DNA from: Halapricum salinum
GTDB lineage: Archaea; Halobacteriota; Halobacteria; Halobacteriales; Haloarculaceae
Length of the DNA: 64,000 bases
Reading direction: 5' to 3'
Assembly (NCBI RefSeq): GCF_004799665.1
Contig: NZ_CP031310.1
Coordinates: forward strand, 3,278,887-3,342,886
In this document: positions 1-7,456 of the stretch, piece by piece
How positions within the stretch are numbered: the stretch's first letter is position 1
Layout of the letters: each line of letters opens with the position of its first letter
The notes under the pieces: model-generated
What the model was told of the DNA's origin: nothing
The model's database searches: none
Seen by the model: only the letters and a program-made list of their open reading frames with translations
Translations under genes and position numbers: made by a program

Positions 1-78
1 CTCCGCTTCGAGGACATCCCGAGCGAAGCCGATCTCCTCGCCTTTCGTATCGAGTGTGCCGACGATGACGACGGTCAT
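1..78 (-). CDS. Tm-1-like ATP-binding domain protein (UPF0261), N-terminal 26 residues only
   Basis: The start codon is an ATG reading leftwards from 78, and the gene runs off the left edge. The visible residues begin MTVVIVGTLDTKGEE, a very characteristic N-terminus of the Tm-1-like/UPF0261 ATP-binding family. Its ATG overlaps the stop of the upstream cupin gene in an ATGA arrangement, so it is the third gene of a translationally coupled operon. In this family the ATP-binding domain commonly accompanies a TIM-barrel PEP-hydrolase-like domain, which is two genes upstream here. The physiological substrate is not known to me. Only the extreme N-terminus can be judged. Confidence 0.8.
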   Translation of the reverse strand, partial: MTVVIVGTLDTKGEEIGFARDVLEAE

Positions 79-503
79 GGTCCCTCCACGTTCTCCGGCG
101 TCGGGAGTTTCCCTGGTGGGACGATTTCACACTCCGGGAGATCCCGGAGAACGTCCTCAGGACCAGGCGGGGAGTAGACTGCGAGCAGCAGGAGCGGTTC
201 CCAGCCCGTGTTGACTGTGCCGTGTTCGACGCCTTCGGGGACGAAGACCATCTCGCCGGCCTCGATATCGCGGGTCTGCTCGGCGACTTCCTGCTCGCCC
301 TCGCCGCGGATGACGTAGAGAATCTCGTCGCTGTCGGGGTGCGTGTGGCGTTCGTGGCCCTTCCCGGGTTCGAGTTTGACCACGCCAGCACTGAATCGTT
401 CGCCGCCAGTGACGGCAGGCGTACTCAACCATTTCAGGACGCCCCAGTCGAACACCTGACTCTCGACGTCGTCCGGTTCGACGAAATACTCGTGGTCGAC
501 CAT
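75..503 (-). CDS. Small cupin-domain protein
   Basis: This 142-residue protein is a single double-stranded beta-helix. The metal-binding cupin motif 1 is visible as GKGHERHTHPDSDEILYVIRG (residues about 48-67), with His and Glu ligands, and motif 2 as MVFVPEGVEHGTVN (about 85-98). It therefore probably binds a divalent metal. It starts one base after the stop of the TIM-barrel gene and ends overlapping the start of the Tm-1-like gene, so the three are one transcript. A role as a sugar- or keto-acid-handling accessory to its neighbours is inference; cupins cannot be assigned a substrate from sequence alone. Confidence 0.85.
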   Translation of the reverse strand: MVDHEYFVEPDDVESQVFDWGVLKWLSTPAVTGGERFSAGVVKLEPGKGHERHTHPDSDEILYVIRGEGEQEVAEQTRDIEAGEMVFVPEGVEHGTVNTGWEPLLLLAVYSPPGPEDVLRDLPECEIVPPGKLPTPENVEGP

Positions 504-504
504 C

Positions 505-1338
505 TCAGAACTCGATCTCCTTGAACTCCCGCGCCTGGTTCTGGATGGCCTCCTCTGTCGGGAGGCGTTCGATGCTGGACGCTCCGAAGAACCCGACGAC
601 GCCCTCGGTGTTGTTCAGGACGTACTCGGCGTCCTCCGGCCAGGCGATGGGGCCGCCGTGGCAGATTACGAGGACGTCGTCGTCGACGTCCTTGGCCGCG
701 TCGTGATGGGCCTGGACGCGCTCGGCAGCGGTCTCGAGGTCGAGGGAGGTCTCGGCACCGATGTCACCCGAGGTCGTGAGGCCCATGTGCGAGACGATCA
801 CGTCCGCGCCGGCCTCGGCCATATCCCGAGCCTGCTGTTCCGTGAATACGTACGGGCAGGTCAGCATGCCCTGATCTGCGGCCTCGCGGATCATCTCGAC
901 CTCCTTGTCGTAACCCATCCCCGTCTCTTCGAGGTTCTGTCTGAATCCAGAGTCCGCGTCGATCAATCCGACAGTGGGGAAGTTCTGGACGCCCGAGAAT
1001 CCCCGGCGCTTGAGGTCCTCGATGAAAACGTCCATCTCTCGGAACGGATCTGTGCCGTTGACGCCCGCCAGAACGGGTGTGTCCTCGACGACCGGGATGA
1101 CCTCGTGCCCCATCTCGACGACGATCTCGTTGGCGTCGCCGTACGGGAGCAACCCTGCGAGCGATCCGCGACCGTTCATGCGGTAGCGCCCAGAGTTGTA
1201 GATGATCAGCAAGTCGACGCCACCGCGTTCGGCGAACTTCGCCGAGATACCAGTACCCGCGCCCGCGCCGATGACCGGTTCTCCGCTCTCTACTGTCTCG
1301 TGCAGTCGGTCCAGCGACTCTTGTCGTTCAAATTTCAT
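505..1338 (-). CDS. Phosphoenolpyruvate hydrolase-family TIM-barrel protein
   Basis: This protein has 277 residues from the ATG at 1338. An upstream in-frame start at 1374 exists, but family members begin near [12 protein letters not shown], so the shorter form is preferred. The N-terminal [17 protein letters not shown] region and the loop [18 protein letters not shown] fit the PEP hydrolase-like/TIM-barrel signalling family that is fused to or adjacent to Tm-1-like ATP-binding domains. Here the domains are separate genes: TIM barrel, cupin, then Tm-1-like. It is the first gene of the operon. The A/T-rich stretch at about 1363-1390 is the likely promoter region. The actual reaction in archaea is unestablished. 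Confidence 0.85.
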   Translation of the reverse strand: MKFERQESLDRLHETVESGEPVIGAGAGTGISAKFAERGGVDLLIIYNSGRYRMNGRGSLAGLLPYGDANEIVVEMGHEVIPVVEDTPVLAGVNGTDPFREMDVFIEDLKRRGFSGVQNFPTVGLIDADSGFRQNLEETGMGYDKEVEMIREAADQGMLTCPYVFTEQQARDMAEAGADVIVSHMGLTTSGDIGAETSLDLETAAERVQAHHDAAKDVDDDVLVICHGGPIAWPEDAEYVLNNTEGVVGFFGASSIERLPTEEAIQNQAREFKEIEF

Positions 1339-1439
1339 AGTGCATGTCGTACTATCGCACAGAATCGTGATCAATATTTTGATAACTACTATGCATTGAA
1401 ACTATCGGTTGGATGAGCGAACTCGTAGCTACCAGCCAA

Positions 1440-1448
1440 TTTATAAAA
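1440..1448 (+). promoter_or_regulatory. TATA box upstream of the Rieske gene
   Basis: TTTATAAAA in an otherwise GC-rich intergenic region is a strong archaeal TATA match. It lies about 175 bases before the Rieske ATG, so the transcript would have a long leader or once carried another short gene. An imperfect CGAAC-N2-GTTCG site follows at 1455-1466. Nothing recognisable as a gene occupies 1466-1621; an 18-codon frame from 1450 is the only start close to the expected transcript end. Confidence 0.55.
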
Positions 1449-1454
1449 GATGGC

Positions 1455-1466
1455 CGAACGTATTCG
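1455..1466. promoter_or_regulatory. Imperfect CGAAC-N2-GTTCG palindrome
   Basis: CGAACGTATTCG differs at one half-site position from the three strong sites near 14.6 kb and, like one of them, is followed by GG. It lies just downstream of a TATA box, a position compatible with repression or with control of a different start. Assignment to the Bat/NarO-like regulator at 14710 is inference from sequence similarity. Confidence 0.35.
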
Positions 1467-1621
1467 GGGACCTTCCCGGGCAGTTAGAAGGCGCTCACGG
1501 GCCTAAAGCGGTGGATGACTGTGATCGGAATGTGAGCGTCGCAAACCGGTCTCAGGAACCATGGCCGATGGGGCGAGAGAGTGCCCTGTCGGGTTCGTGA
1601 GACTGGCCGACGGTGATAGTC

Positions 1622-2394
1622 ATGAACAGGAAGACACTGGTCATACTCGCGGTGGTGATCGCGGTTCTACTGCCGATGTGGTTCGTCGCGCTACACGGCG
1701 AACCGCCTTCAGAAGAAATCGCGATCGACCAGAGCGTCTCGGAGATGCGCCCGCTGGAGGGCGTGCTAGACACGCCGCGGACTCATGTGGCGACAGTCAC
1801 GGCCACGCGCAGGTCCGGCCGAGCATCTACACGGACGTGCGTGCGCAGATGCGCCGCCGAGATTACGCCAAGGCGCTCGCGACCGTCGACGGATTGACGG
1901 CGGTCGCCAGTCTCGCCGCACCGCTGGCGGGCCTCCAGCGGGTCTTCGAACGGGAGTATACGGGTCCGGTGTTCGGTGACGGCGTCCCACTGGTCGACGC
2001 GGAGGGCGAGCGGATCAGGGAGGATCGGTTGAAGAACGGCGAACAGATCACGGTCTTCCCGGAGCTGCGGCCGGGAATCGAGCGCGCGCCGACGCTGCTC
2101 GTCCGATTCCCCGAGTCCGACTACGGCGGCGACACCGAGATGGCCTTTACTGCCGGCGGATACGCTGCATACTCGAAGATCTGTACGCACGCGGGCTGTA
2201 TGGTCGCGAACCGAAAGGGCGACACCTGGGAGTGTCCGTGCCACTACGGGAAGTTCGATCCCAAGAGCGGCGCGAGCGTGGTCGGCGGCCCGGCACCCAG
2301 ATCACTCCCGCAGTTACCGATCACCGTCTCCAGCGACGGCTATCTGGTGGCGACCGGCGACTTCGAGGCCCCCGTCGGGGCGGGAGGTGGATGA
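1622..2394 (+). pseudogene. Rieske 2Fe-2S protein, frameshifted
   Basis: The N-terminus begins at ATG 1622 (MNRKTLVILAVVIAVLL, one membrane anchor) and runs through SEMRPLEGVLDTP. Near 1803-1816 the homologous reading continues in another frame (RPSIYTDVRAQMRRRDYAKA) to the stop at 2392-2394. The two frames are related by loss of one base or gain of two. The C-terminal domain keeps both cluster-ligand boxes, CTHAGC and CPCHYG, about 20 residues apart, so the electron-transfer fold was intact before the shift. Rieske proteins of this type feed electrons between quinol and a membrane oxidoreductase facing outside. It overlaps the ATPase remnant downstream. A sequencing error is the alternative to true decay. 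Confidence 0.75.
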
Positions 2395-3207
2395 TGGCGA
2401 TCGCACGGCTTCTCTATCGTCTACTCGACCGAGGAGGGCCAGCCGGTTCCGATCAGAACAGAAGACCTGGAGGTGATGAGCGTCGGGTTGCTCGAATCGG
2501 ACGTGCCGCTGGCGTGGCGCGGCGCGATGGCTCACGACGCCGTCTCACAGCTGTTCGGCGAGACTGCCTGGCGCAGTGACGACACCCTGGTCGTCGACCT
2601 CCCGCCGGGGACGGGCGACGTCGTCCTGACCACGCTGCAGGAGGTCCCAGTCGACGGGCTGGTCGTCGTGACCACGCCGTTCCACACCAGCGTCACCGAC
2701 ACCAATCGGACGATCGACCTCTTCGATGACGAGGGCGTCCCTGTGCTGGGTGCCGTGGTCAACATGGCCGAGTTCACCTGCGAGTGCTGTGGCGAGCCGA
2801 ACGACCTCTTCGAAGACGGCGTGGCGGATCTCTCGACAGCGGTGCTCGCGTCACTGCCGTTCGACCGCGAGTTGCAGGGGCGGCCTGCCCCGGGTTCCGT
2901 GCCGGCTGACATCGAGGACCTCGCCGATCAGATCACAGCCGAGATCGACTCGCTGGGATCGTATCAGCCACCGCAAGACGCGGTCGATATCCGGGGACTG
3001 CCGCCAGACCTGCGACGCCAGCGCGTGGAAGAGGCGTTTTCGAGTCTCGATAGCGGCGACCCCTTCGTACTCGTGAGCGACCGCGATCCGACGCCAGTCA
3101 CGGAGTTTCTGGCACGGCTTGCTGACGTCGACCCCGGCTCGTTCGACGGCTTCGAAGTCGAGCGAAAGACCCCTGAAGCCTGGGCACTTACGACCGAACA
3201 TCCGTGA
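2395..3207 (+). pseudogene. Mrp/NBP35-type P-loop ATPase lacking its Walker A half, with C-terminal DUF2249 domain
   Basis: Recognisable Mrp sequence starts abruptly around 2431-2476 (GQPVPIRTEDLEVMSVGLL) and continues through DDTLVVDLPPGTGDVVLT and ECCGEPN. The roughly 100 residues that normally precede it, including the GKGGVGKST loop, are absent; the frame is closed by the Rieske stop at 2392-2394. An ATG at 2476 or GTG at 2473 could still yield a 243-residue protein without nucleotide-binding ability. The C-terminus (about 2980-3190) is a DUF2249 domain (VDIRGLPPDLRRQRVEEAF). Mrp proteins carry Fe-S clusters to client enzymes. Deletion fusing it against the Rieske gene is the simplest history. 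Confidence 0.7.
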
Positions 3208-3803
3208 CGACACGCGCCGGAATCGTGCTCGGTGGCGGCTACGCCAGCCGATTCGACGAGGGTGACAAGACGCTGGCCGACTTCGAAGGGAGGCCGCTGA
3301 TCGCCCACGCTGTCGAGCCGCTGCAATCTGTCGTCGGGACGGTCGTCGTGAGCTGTCGCGCCGAGCAGGTCGAAGCGTTCGAGCGCGTGCTCGACGACGT
3401 GGAGTTCGTTCCCGACCCGGAACCTGACGAAGGCCCACTCGCGGGGCTCGACGCAGCGCTCCAGCGCATCGAAGCGGACGCCGTCGCGCTGGCGACAGCG
3501 GATCGTCCGTGCGTGCCGTCCACCCTCTATAGCCAGATTTTCGAGACGCTCGACGCGGACGGCGTCGTGATCGACGCCGACGGGATCCGGCAACCTGCAC
3601 CGGCAGTGTTCGACACGAGAGCGCTCCGAGGGGAAGTCCAGCGCCACCGGGATACCGGCGAGCGACGACTTCGATCGATACTAGCCGACCTCGACGTCGA
3701 CCTGCTCGCTGCCGACACCGTTCGCGACCAGTGGGGCACGAGCGTACTCACAGACGTCAACACGGTCGCGGAACTGGACCGTCTCCGCCGCGACGGGTGC
3801 TAG
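3204..3803 (+). CDS. mobA: Molybdenum cofactor guanylyltransferase
   Basis: This 199-residue nucleotidyltransferase starts at a GTG that overlaps the preceding stop (GTGA). The signature LGGGYASRFDEGDK (residues about 9-22), the PDEGPLAGLDAALQ loop (about 74-87) and the ATADRP segment are those of MobA. MobA attaches GMP to molybdopterin-Mo to make the bis-MGD cofactor used by nitrate reductase, DMSO reductase and formate dehydrogenase. Its place behind a Rieske protein and an Fe-S carrier ATPase fits an anaerobic-respiration locus. Unlike its upstream neighbours it looks intact. Its TAG stop lies in a CTAG shared with a decayed minus-strand reading frame. Confidence 0.85.
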   Translation: MTTRAGIVLGGGYASRFDEGDKTLADFEGRPLIAHAVEPLQSVVGTVVVSCRAEQVEAFERVLDDVEFVPDPEPDEGPLAGLDAALQRIEADAVALATADRPCVPSTLYSQIFETLDADGVVIDADGIRQPAPAVFDTRALRGEVQRHRDTGERRLRSILADLDVDLLAADTVRDQWGTSVLTDVNTVAELDRLRRDGC

Positions 3804-4081
3804 GAAGCGGCGTAGGTCACGGTGCCGGCAGCGACGAGCACGACCGGACCAGGCTCGAAGGTAGTCGGCTCGCCCGACGAGCGGTCGCTCAGGACTGGCC
3901 CGACCTCGCCGAGATTGTATATCGAACCGAGCGGTCCCGGAGGCGATTGTAATGTATTCCTTATTACTCGAAACGTGACCGTACTCTCCGAGGGCGCAGG
4001 TGCGCGCTCACCAGGTCTCAGGTGCCGACTGTTCGTCGCTTGCCTCCCGGCTTCGATCAGGGTCCCGCCGGAGGCTAGTAG
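3804..4081. other. Intergenic region with a possible decayed minus-strand reading frame
   Basis: No start-to-stop gene is convincing here. On the minus strand an open frame of about 95 codons without a good start runs from about 4086 to a TAG at 3802-3800. It ends with a protein-like segment (IYNLGEVGPVLSDRSSG, then a hydrophobic PGPVVLVAAGTVTYAAS tail). The frame shares the tetranucleotide CTAG with the mobA stop, as real convergent pairs in this window do. I do not recognise the family. It may be the remnant of a membrane-associated gene whose start is lost. Confidence 0.25.
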
Positions 4082-4405
4082 CTAGTCAGAGGGTTTCTGC
4101 TGGACGTGTGTCGTGCTCCGCGAGTCCCAGCGCGCGTACAGCGAGTACGCGAGGATGGCGAACCCGACGGCGGTGAACGTACTCTGAACCCCGACACTGG
4201 TCGCAAAACCGATGCCGAGGAACTGGTGGAGACCGCCTGCTAGCAAGGCTCCGGCGGTGACGAGACCGAGACCAGCTGTGAGTGCGCCGAGCGCTGGTGA
4301 CTGCGTGCGGTGGTACGCACGGCGGGCGAGTAACGTAACCGTGCCACCGCAGAGCAGCGTCACGGTATTGGTGACGATGACGTACGTTTCGAGTGCGGCT
4401 GACAT
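4082..4405 (-). CDS. DUF7521-type small membrane protein
   Basis: This 107-residue protein is almost entirely three transmembrane segments: VIVTNTVTLLCGGTVTLLA, ALTAGLGLVTAGALLAGGL and STFTAVGFAILAYSLYA. The pattern ARRAYHRTQSPALGALTAG is typical of the haloarchaeal DUF7521 family, whose members usually sit beside ArsR-like regulators; none is adjacent here. It is divergent from the oxidase-like gene and shares its upstream region. Function unknown. Confidence 0.75.
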   Translation of the reverse strand: MSAALETYVIVTNTVTLLCGGTVTLLARRAYHRTQSPALGALTAGLGLVTAGALLAGGLHQFLGIGFATSVGVQSTFTAVGFAILAYSLYARWDSRSTTHVQQKPSD

Positions 4406-4494
4406 TACATCTCGTTTGAGACTCCGTCACGTGGCCCAATATAATATCCCTGGTCTTTCCATGGAATGAGAATCCCGCGCTCCGAGAACGCAGG

Positions 4495-4506
4495 CGAACA
4501 TCTTCG
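4495..4506. promoter_or_regulatory. Imperfect CGAAC-N2-GTTCG palindrome upstream of the oxidase-like gene
   Basis: CGAACATCTTCG, followed by GG, has one mismatch to the perfect site at 14652-14663 and lies 38 bases before the ATG at 4545. The spacing suits an activator or repressor acting at the core promoter. That it is bound by the Bat/NarO-like regulator is inferred only from resemblance. Confidence 0.4.
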
Positions 4507-4544
4507 GGACACGTCCCAGCAGGCTCACAGTCGAATTCATTCGT

Positions 4545-5885
4545 ATGAGCGCGATTCCGAGCGGAATCGAGACCGATCGACAGCCTCCCCTCCCGATCCC
4601 GATGGCGCACTTTCTCGTCGGGATCGGCTTTCTCCTGCTGGGGGGCTTCAGTGGCGCTGCTGCGGGTGCGAACGCCCTCCCAGGCATGGCGATGCTCGCA
4701 CACACCCACCTGCTGCTGGCCGGGTGGGTCTGCGTGACGATCATGGGCGCGATGACGCAGTTCGTCCCGGTCTGGTCGGGGGTCGCCTTGCATTCCGATC
4801 GGCTGGCTATGGTACAGCTATACCTCCTGACGGCAGGCCTGCTCGGGTTCGCCGCCGTGTTCGTCTTCGGCCCCCTTCGATTACTGGTGGTCCCGGCCGC
4901 GCTGATGCTCGCTGGCTTCTGGGTGTTCGTCTACAACGTCGGTCGAACGCTTCTGGCGATCGACACTCCCGATGTAACCGAGATACACTTCGCGGTTGCG
5001 CTCGGCTGGTTCGTCGTGCTGACGGTGATGGGGGTGACCCTGGCAGCGAGTTACGCCCGCCCGATGGTGTTCGTCGAGTTGGGGCTGAATCCGCTACAGT
5101 TCCGGATGGCTCACGCGACGGCGGCCGTCTTCGGTGCGGTCCTGACGACCGTCGTCGGCGCGCTCTACCAGCTCGGCGAGATATTCACGCAGGCACCAGA
5201 TTCGGCAGTCGACGACGCCGTGCAGCGGGTCGAATCGGTCAGCTATCCCATCGGTGTCGTGTCGCTGGTCGGCGGCCGGCTGTTGGGGATCGAGTCGGTT
5301 GGAGCCGTCGGTGGCGTCCTGGTGGTCACCGGCCTGGTCGCAGTCGGCGTGGTCCTCGCTCGTCGCCTGCTGTACGCCCAGACGGAGTGGGCGCCCGTAC
5401 TCTCGCGCTACAGCGTCGTCGCGGGCGCAATGCTCCTGTGGGGGGTGCTCACCGCGCCGATCTGGCTTCGTCGACCGCTCGCCTACGACGCCATGCTCGG
5501 TGCCCCACTCGCGCGGAACGTCCTCGTCTTCGGCGTGTTGACGTTCGTCCTGCTGGGCTCGCTGTATCACGTTGTGCCATTCTTGCTGTGGCTCGAACGC
5601 TATAGTGATCGAATCGGCCTCGAGAGCGTCCCGATGGTCGAAGACCTCTACAGCAGCCGGCTCGCAGCCGTCGACTTCTGGGCGGTCCTGCTCGGCGGCG
5701 CCGTCCTCGTCGCTCGCGACGCGTTCGATCTTCCAGTCGTCGCGATAGCGCTCGGTGGCACGCTCACCACTGTCGGATTCGTCGTATTCACTGCGAATAT
5801 GCTGCTCGTGCTTCGCGGCCACAGCCCGTTCTCGATACGGGTGATAGTGTCGGCTGGTCTCAGCCGCTCCACTGGTGAGCGGTGA
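4545..5885 (+). CDS. Heme-copper oxidase subunit I-like (NnrS/NorB-like) polytopic membrane protein
   Basis: This 446-residue protein has about 12 hydrophobic segments. Conserved His positions sit in membrane segments: AHTHLLLAGW near residue 50, IHFAVALGW near 148, RMAHATAAV near 187 and LYHVVPFLLWL near 345. The pattern resembles cbb3/NO-reductase subunit I and NnrS relatives in haloarchaeal denitrification loci, but the protein is not a canonical oxidase and I cannot assign heme ligands safely. A weak CGAAC site lies upstream. A heme- or copper-dependent role in NO metabolism is plausible; proton pumping is not supported. Confidence 0.65.
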   Translation: MSAIPSGIETDRQPPLPIPMAHFLVGIGFLLLGGFSGAAAGANALPGMAMLAHTHLLLAGWVCVTIMGAMTQFVPVWSGVALHSDRLAMVQLYLLTAGLLGFAAVFVFGPLRLLVVPAALMLAGFWVFVYNVGRTLLAIDTPDVTEIHFAVALGWFVVLTVMGVTLAASYARPMVFVELGLNPLQFRMAHATAAVFGAVLTTVVGALYQLGEIFTQAPDSAVDDAVQRVESVSYPIGVVSLVGGRLLGIESVGAVGGVLVVTGLVAVGVVLARRLLYAQTEWAPVLSRYSVVAGAMLLWGVLTAPIWLRRPLAYDAMLGAPLARNVLVFGVLTFVLLGSLYHVVPFLLWLERYSDRIGLESVPMVEDLYSSRLAAVDFWAVLLGGAVLVARDAFDLPVVAIALGGTLTTVGFVVFTANMLLVLRGHSPFSIRVIVSAGLSRSTGER

Positions 5886-5937
5886 CCGAACACGTTCGCC
5901 GACAGCCGGAGGGGCGTCCCCGACTGACTGTTCACTG

Positions 5938-6231
5938 ATGGTCGAACGAGCGTCACTCGCGTCGCCCGCCGAAGCGAAGAAAGAACCACTGTTCGAGGGC
6001 GGTCTACGTACAGTTAGAGTCACGCTCGAAGAAGACGGGCAGATCGCAGAGCACAACCACCCCGGGACAGAGATCCTGTTTTTCGTCGTCGAGGGAGGGC
6101 TCGAACTGTCGCTCGACGACGAGAACTACGAGCTATAGCAGGGAGATCTCGTCCGATTCGAGGGTGAACGGACGATCTCGGGGCGCGCTGGCGAACCGAC
6201 GACGGCGCTCGTCGTGCTGGTCGATCGATAG
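5938..6231 (+). pseudogene. Small cupin protein interrupted by an in-frame amber codon
   Basis: ATG 5938 opens MVERASLASPAEAKKEPL. Cupin motif 1 follows (EHNHPGTEILFFVVEGG), and then a TAG at 6136-6138 stops translation after DDENYEL. The same frame continues for another 30 codons with clearly homologous motif-2-like sequence (GDLVRFEGERTISG) to a second TAG at 6229-6231. The intact ancestor would have been about 97 residues. Nothing suggests TAG suppression, since no pyrrolysine machinery is visible here. It is the third broken gene within 4.6 kb. Confidence 0.75.
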
Positions 6232-6299
6232 GCCTGGGGTGTGAGAGCGCCCGACACCCCTCCAAAAGTGCTTTCTCATACCCACTGGAAGACGTGGAC

Positions 6300-6833
6300 A
6301 TGCCCGGTCCCGTCTTCCTGTCGGGCGAGCGCGTTCGCCTCCACACAGTCGAGGAGGAAGACCTCGACGCGTTCGCGCGCGCTCGGAGCGACCCCGACCT
6401 CAGAATCCCCCTGTGTATCGATACTCCACAGAACCGTGAGGGCCTCGAAGAGTTCTTCGAGGAGACGATCTCCAGCGACGACGGCTACTGGTTCGTCGTG
6501 AGCGTCGACGAGGAGACCGTCGGCGCGGTGATGTATCCGAACGTCCGCGAGTCGGACGGTCTGGGTGAACTGGCCTACTGGATCCTGCCCGAATACCAGA
6601 GCGCGGGCTACGGCCGGGAGGCCGTCTCGCTCCTGCTCGAATACGGGTTCGAAGAACTGCGCCTCAACCGCGTCCAGGCCGATTGCGTGGCCACGAACGA
6701 GGCCTCAAGCGGATTGCTCGAATCGCTCGGGTTCACCCGGGAAGGACAGTTCCGTGAGGCCGTCTTCCAGAACGGGAGGCACGTCGACGTCCGCAGATAT
6801 GGCTTGCTCGCCGACGAATGGAGGGATCGCTGA
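6300..6833 (+). CDS. GNAT-family N-acetyltransferase (RimJ/RimL type)
   Basis: This protein of about 177 residues runs from ATG 6300; a GTG two codons earlier is possible. The acetyl-CoA binding motif is YWILPEYQSAGYGREAVSLL (residues about 92-111), followed by LNRVQADCVATNEASSGLLESLGF, both typical of the RimJ/RimL branch that acetylates N-termini or small amines. It is translationally coupled (TGATG) to a second, paralogous GNAT, so the pair arose by tandem duplication or acts together. The substrate is not predictable. Confidence 0.9.
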   Translation: MPGPVFLSGERVRLHTVEEEDLDAFARARSDPDLRIPLCIDTPQNREGLEEFFEETISSDDGYWFVVSVDEETVGAVMYPNVRESDGLGELAYWILPEYQSAGYGREAVSLLLEYGFEELRLNRVQADCVATNEASSGLLESLGFTREGQFREAVFQNGRHVDVRRYGLLADEWRDR

Positions 6834-7408
6834 TGCCTGGGCCTGCCTTCTGTCGGGGGGAGCGCGTGAGCCTGCACACCTGGGAGGAAGAAGACGCCGA
6901 GTTCTTCCAGAAGAACCGCAACGAGCAAGCGATCCGGCGACCGCTGACGGACGTCTCGCCGCGTAATCGCGAGCAGGTCGACGAACAGTTCGAAGAGCGG
7001 TTCTACGACGACGACGGGATGGTCTTTCTCGTCTGCACCGGCGACGACGCGGCGATGCGGACCGGCGACACCGAGGAACTGACCCGCGTCGGCGAGGTCG
7101 CGATCCCCTGGGTCAACCAGCCTCACGGGGTCGGGATGCTCATGTACTGGGCCACCCCCGAACATCAGGGACAGGGTTACATCCCCGAAGCGACCGGGCT
7201 CTTGCTGGATCACGCCTTCGGCGAGCGTCGCCTCCACAAGGTCTGGGCGATGGTCGTCGAACCGAACGAACCCTCCCAGAACGTCCTCGAAACACTCGGC
7301 TTCGAGCAGGAAGGTCGGTATCGCAAGGAGACCTTCTACGAGGGCGAATACGTCGACAGCTACCGCTACGCAATCTTGGCCGAGGAATGGCTCGAACAGC
7401 ACGATTGA
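6833..7408 (+). CDS. GNAT-family N-acetyltransferase (paralogue of the preceding gene)
   Basis: This 191-residue protein has its ATG inside the upstream stop (TGATG). Its opening PGPAFCRGERVSLHTWEEED parallels the PGPVFLSGERVRLHTVEEED of its neighbour, which shows the two are paralogues. The CoA site is YWATPEHQGQGYIPEATGLL, with the C-terminal catalytic-side motif VVEPNEPSQNVLETLGFEQEG. It carries a short insertion around residues 65-85 relative to the neighbour (DDAAMRTGDTEELTRVGEV). RimJ/RimL-like; substrate unknown. Confidence 0.9.
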   Translation: MPGPAFCRGERVSLHTWEEEDAEFFQKNRNEQAIRRPLTDVSPRNREQVDEQFEERFYDDDGMVFLVCTGDDAAMRTGDTEELTRVGEVAIPWVNQPHGVGMLMYWATPEHQGQGYIPEATGLLLDHAFGERRLHKVWAMVVEPNEPSQNVLETLGFEQEGRYRKETFYEGEYVDSYRYAILAEEWLEQHD

Positions 7409-7456
7409 AACCGACAGCATTCGATACAAACCTCCCCCACGAGCACTGATCGACAC

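Noticed and set aside
1561..1800. N-terminal part of the long frame 1561-2394 as a true Rieske N-terminus
   Set aside because: It is Arg/Gly/Asp-rich shadow sequence; the hydrophobic anchor in the other frame (from 1622) is the genuine N-terminus.
3822..4085. 87-codon plus-strand frame after mobA
   Set aside because: The composition is unlike haloarchaeal protein (few acidic residues, Ser/Arg/Pro-rich), and the opposite strand reads better.
6136..6138. TAG as a pyrrolysine codon in the small cupin
   Set aside because: No cupin catalytic role needs it, many genes here end in TAG, and haloarchaea are not known to encode pyrrolysine.
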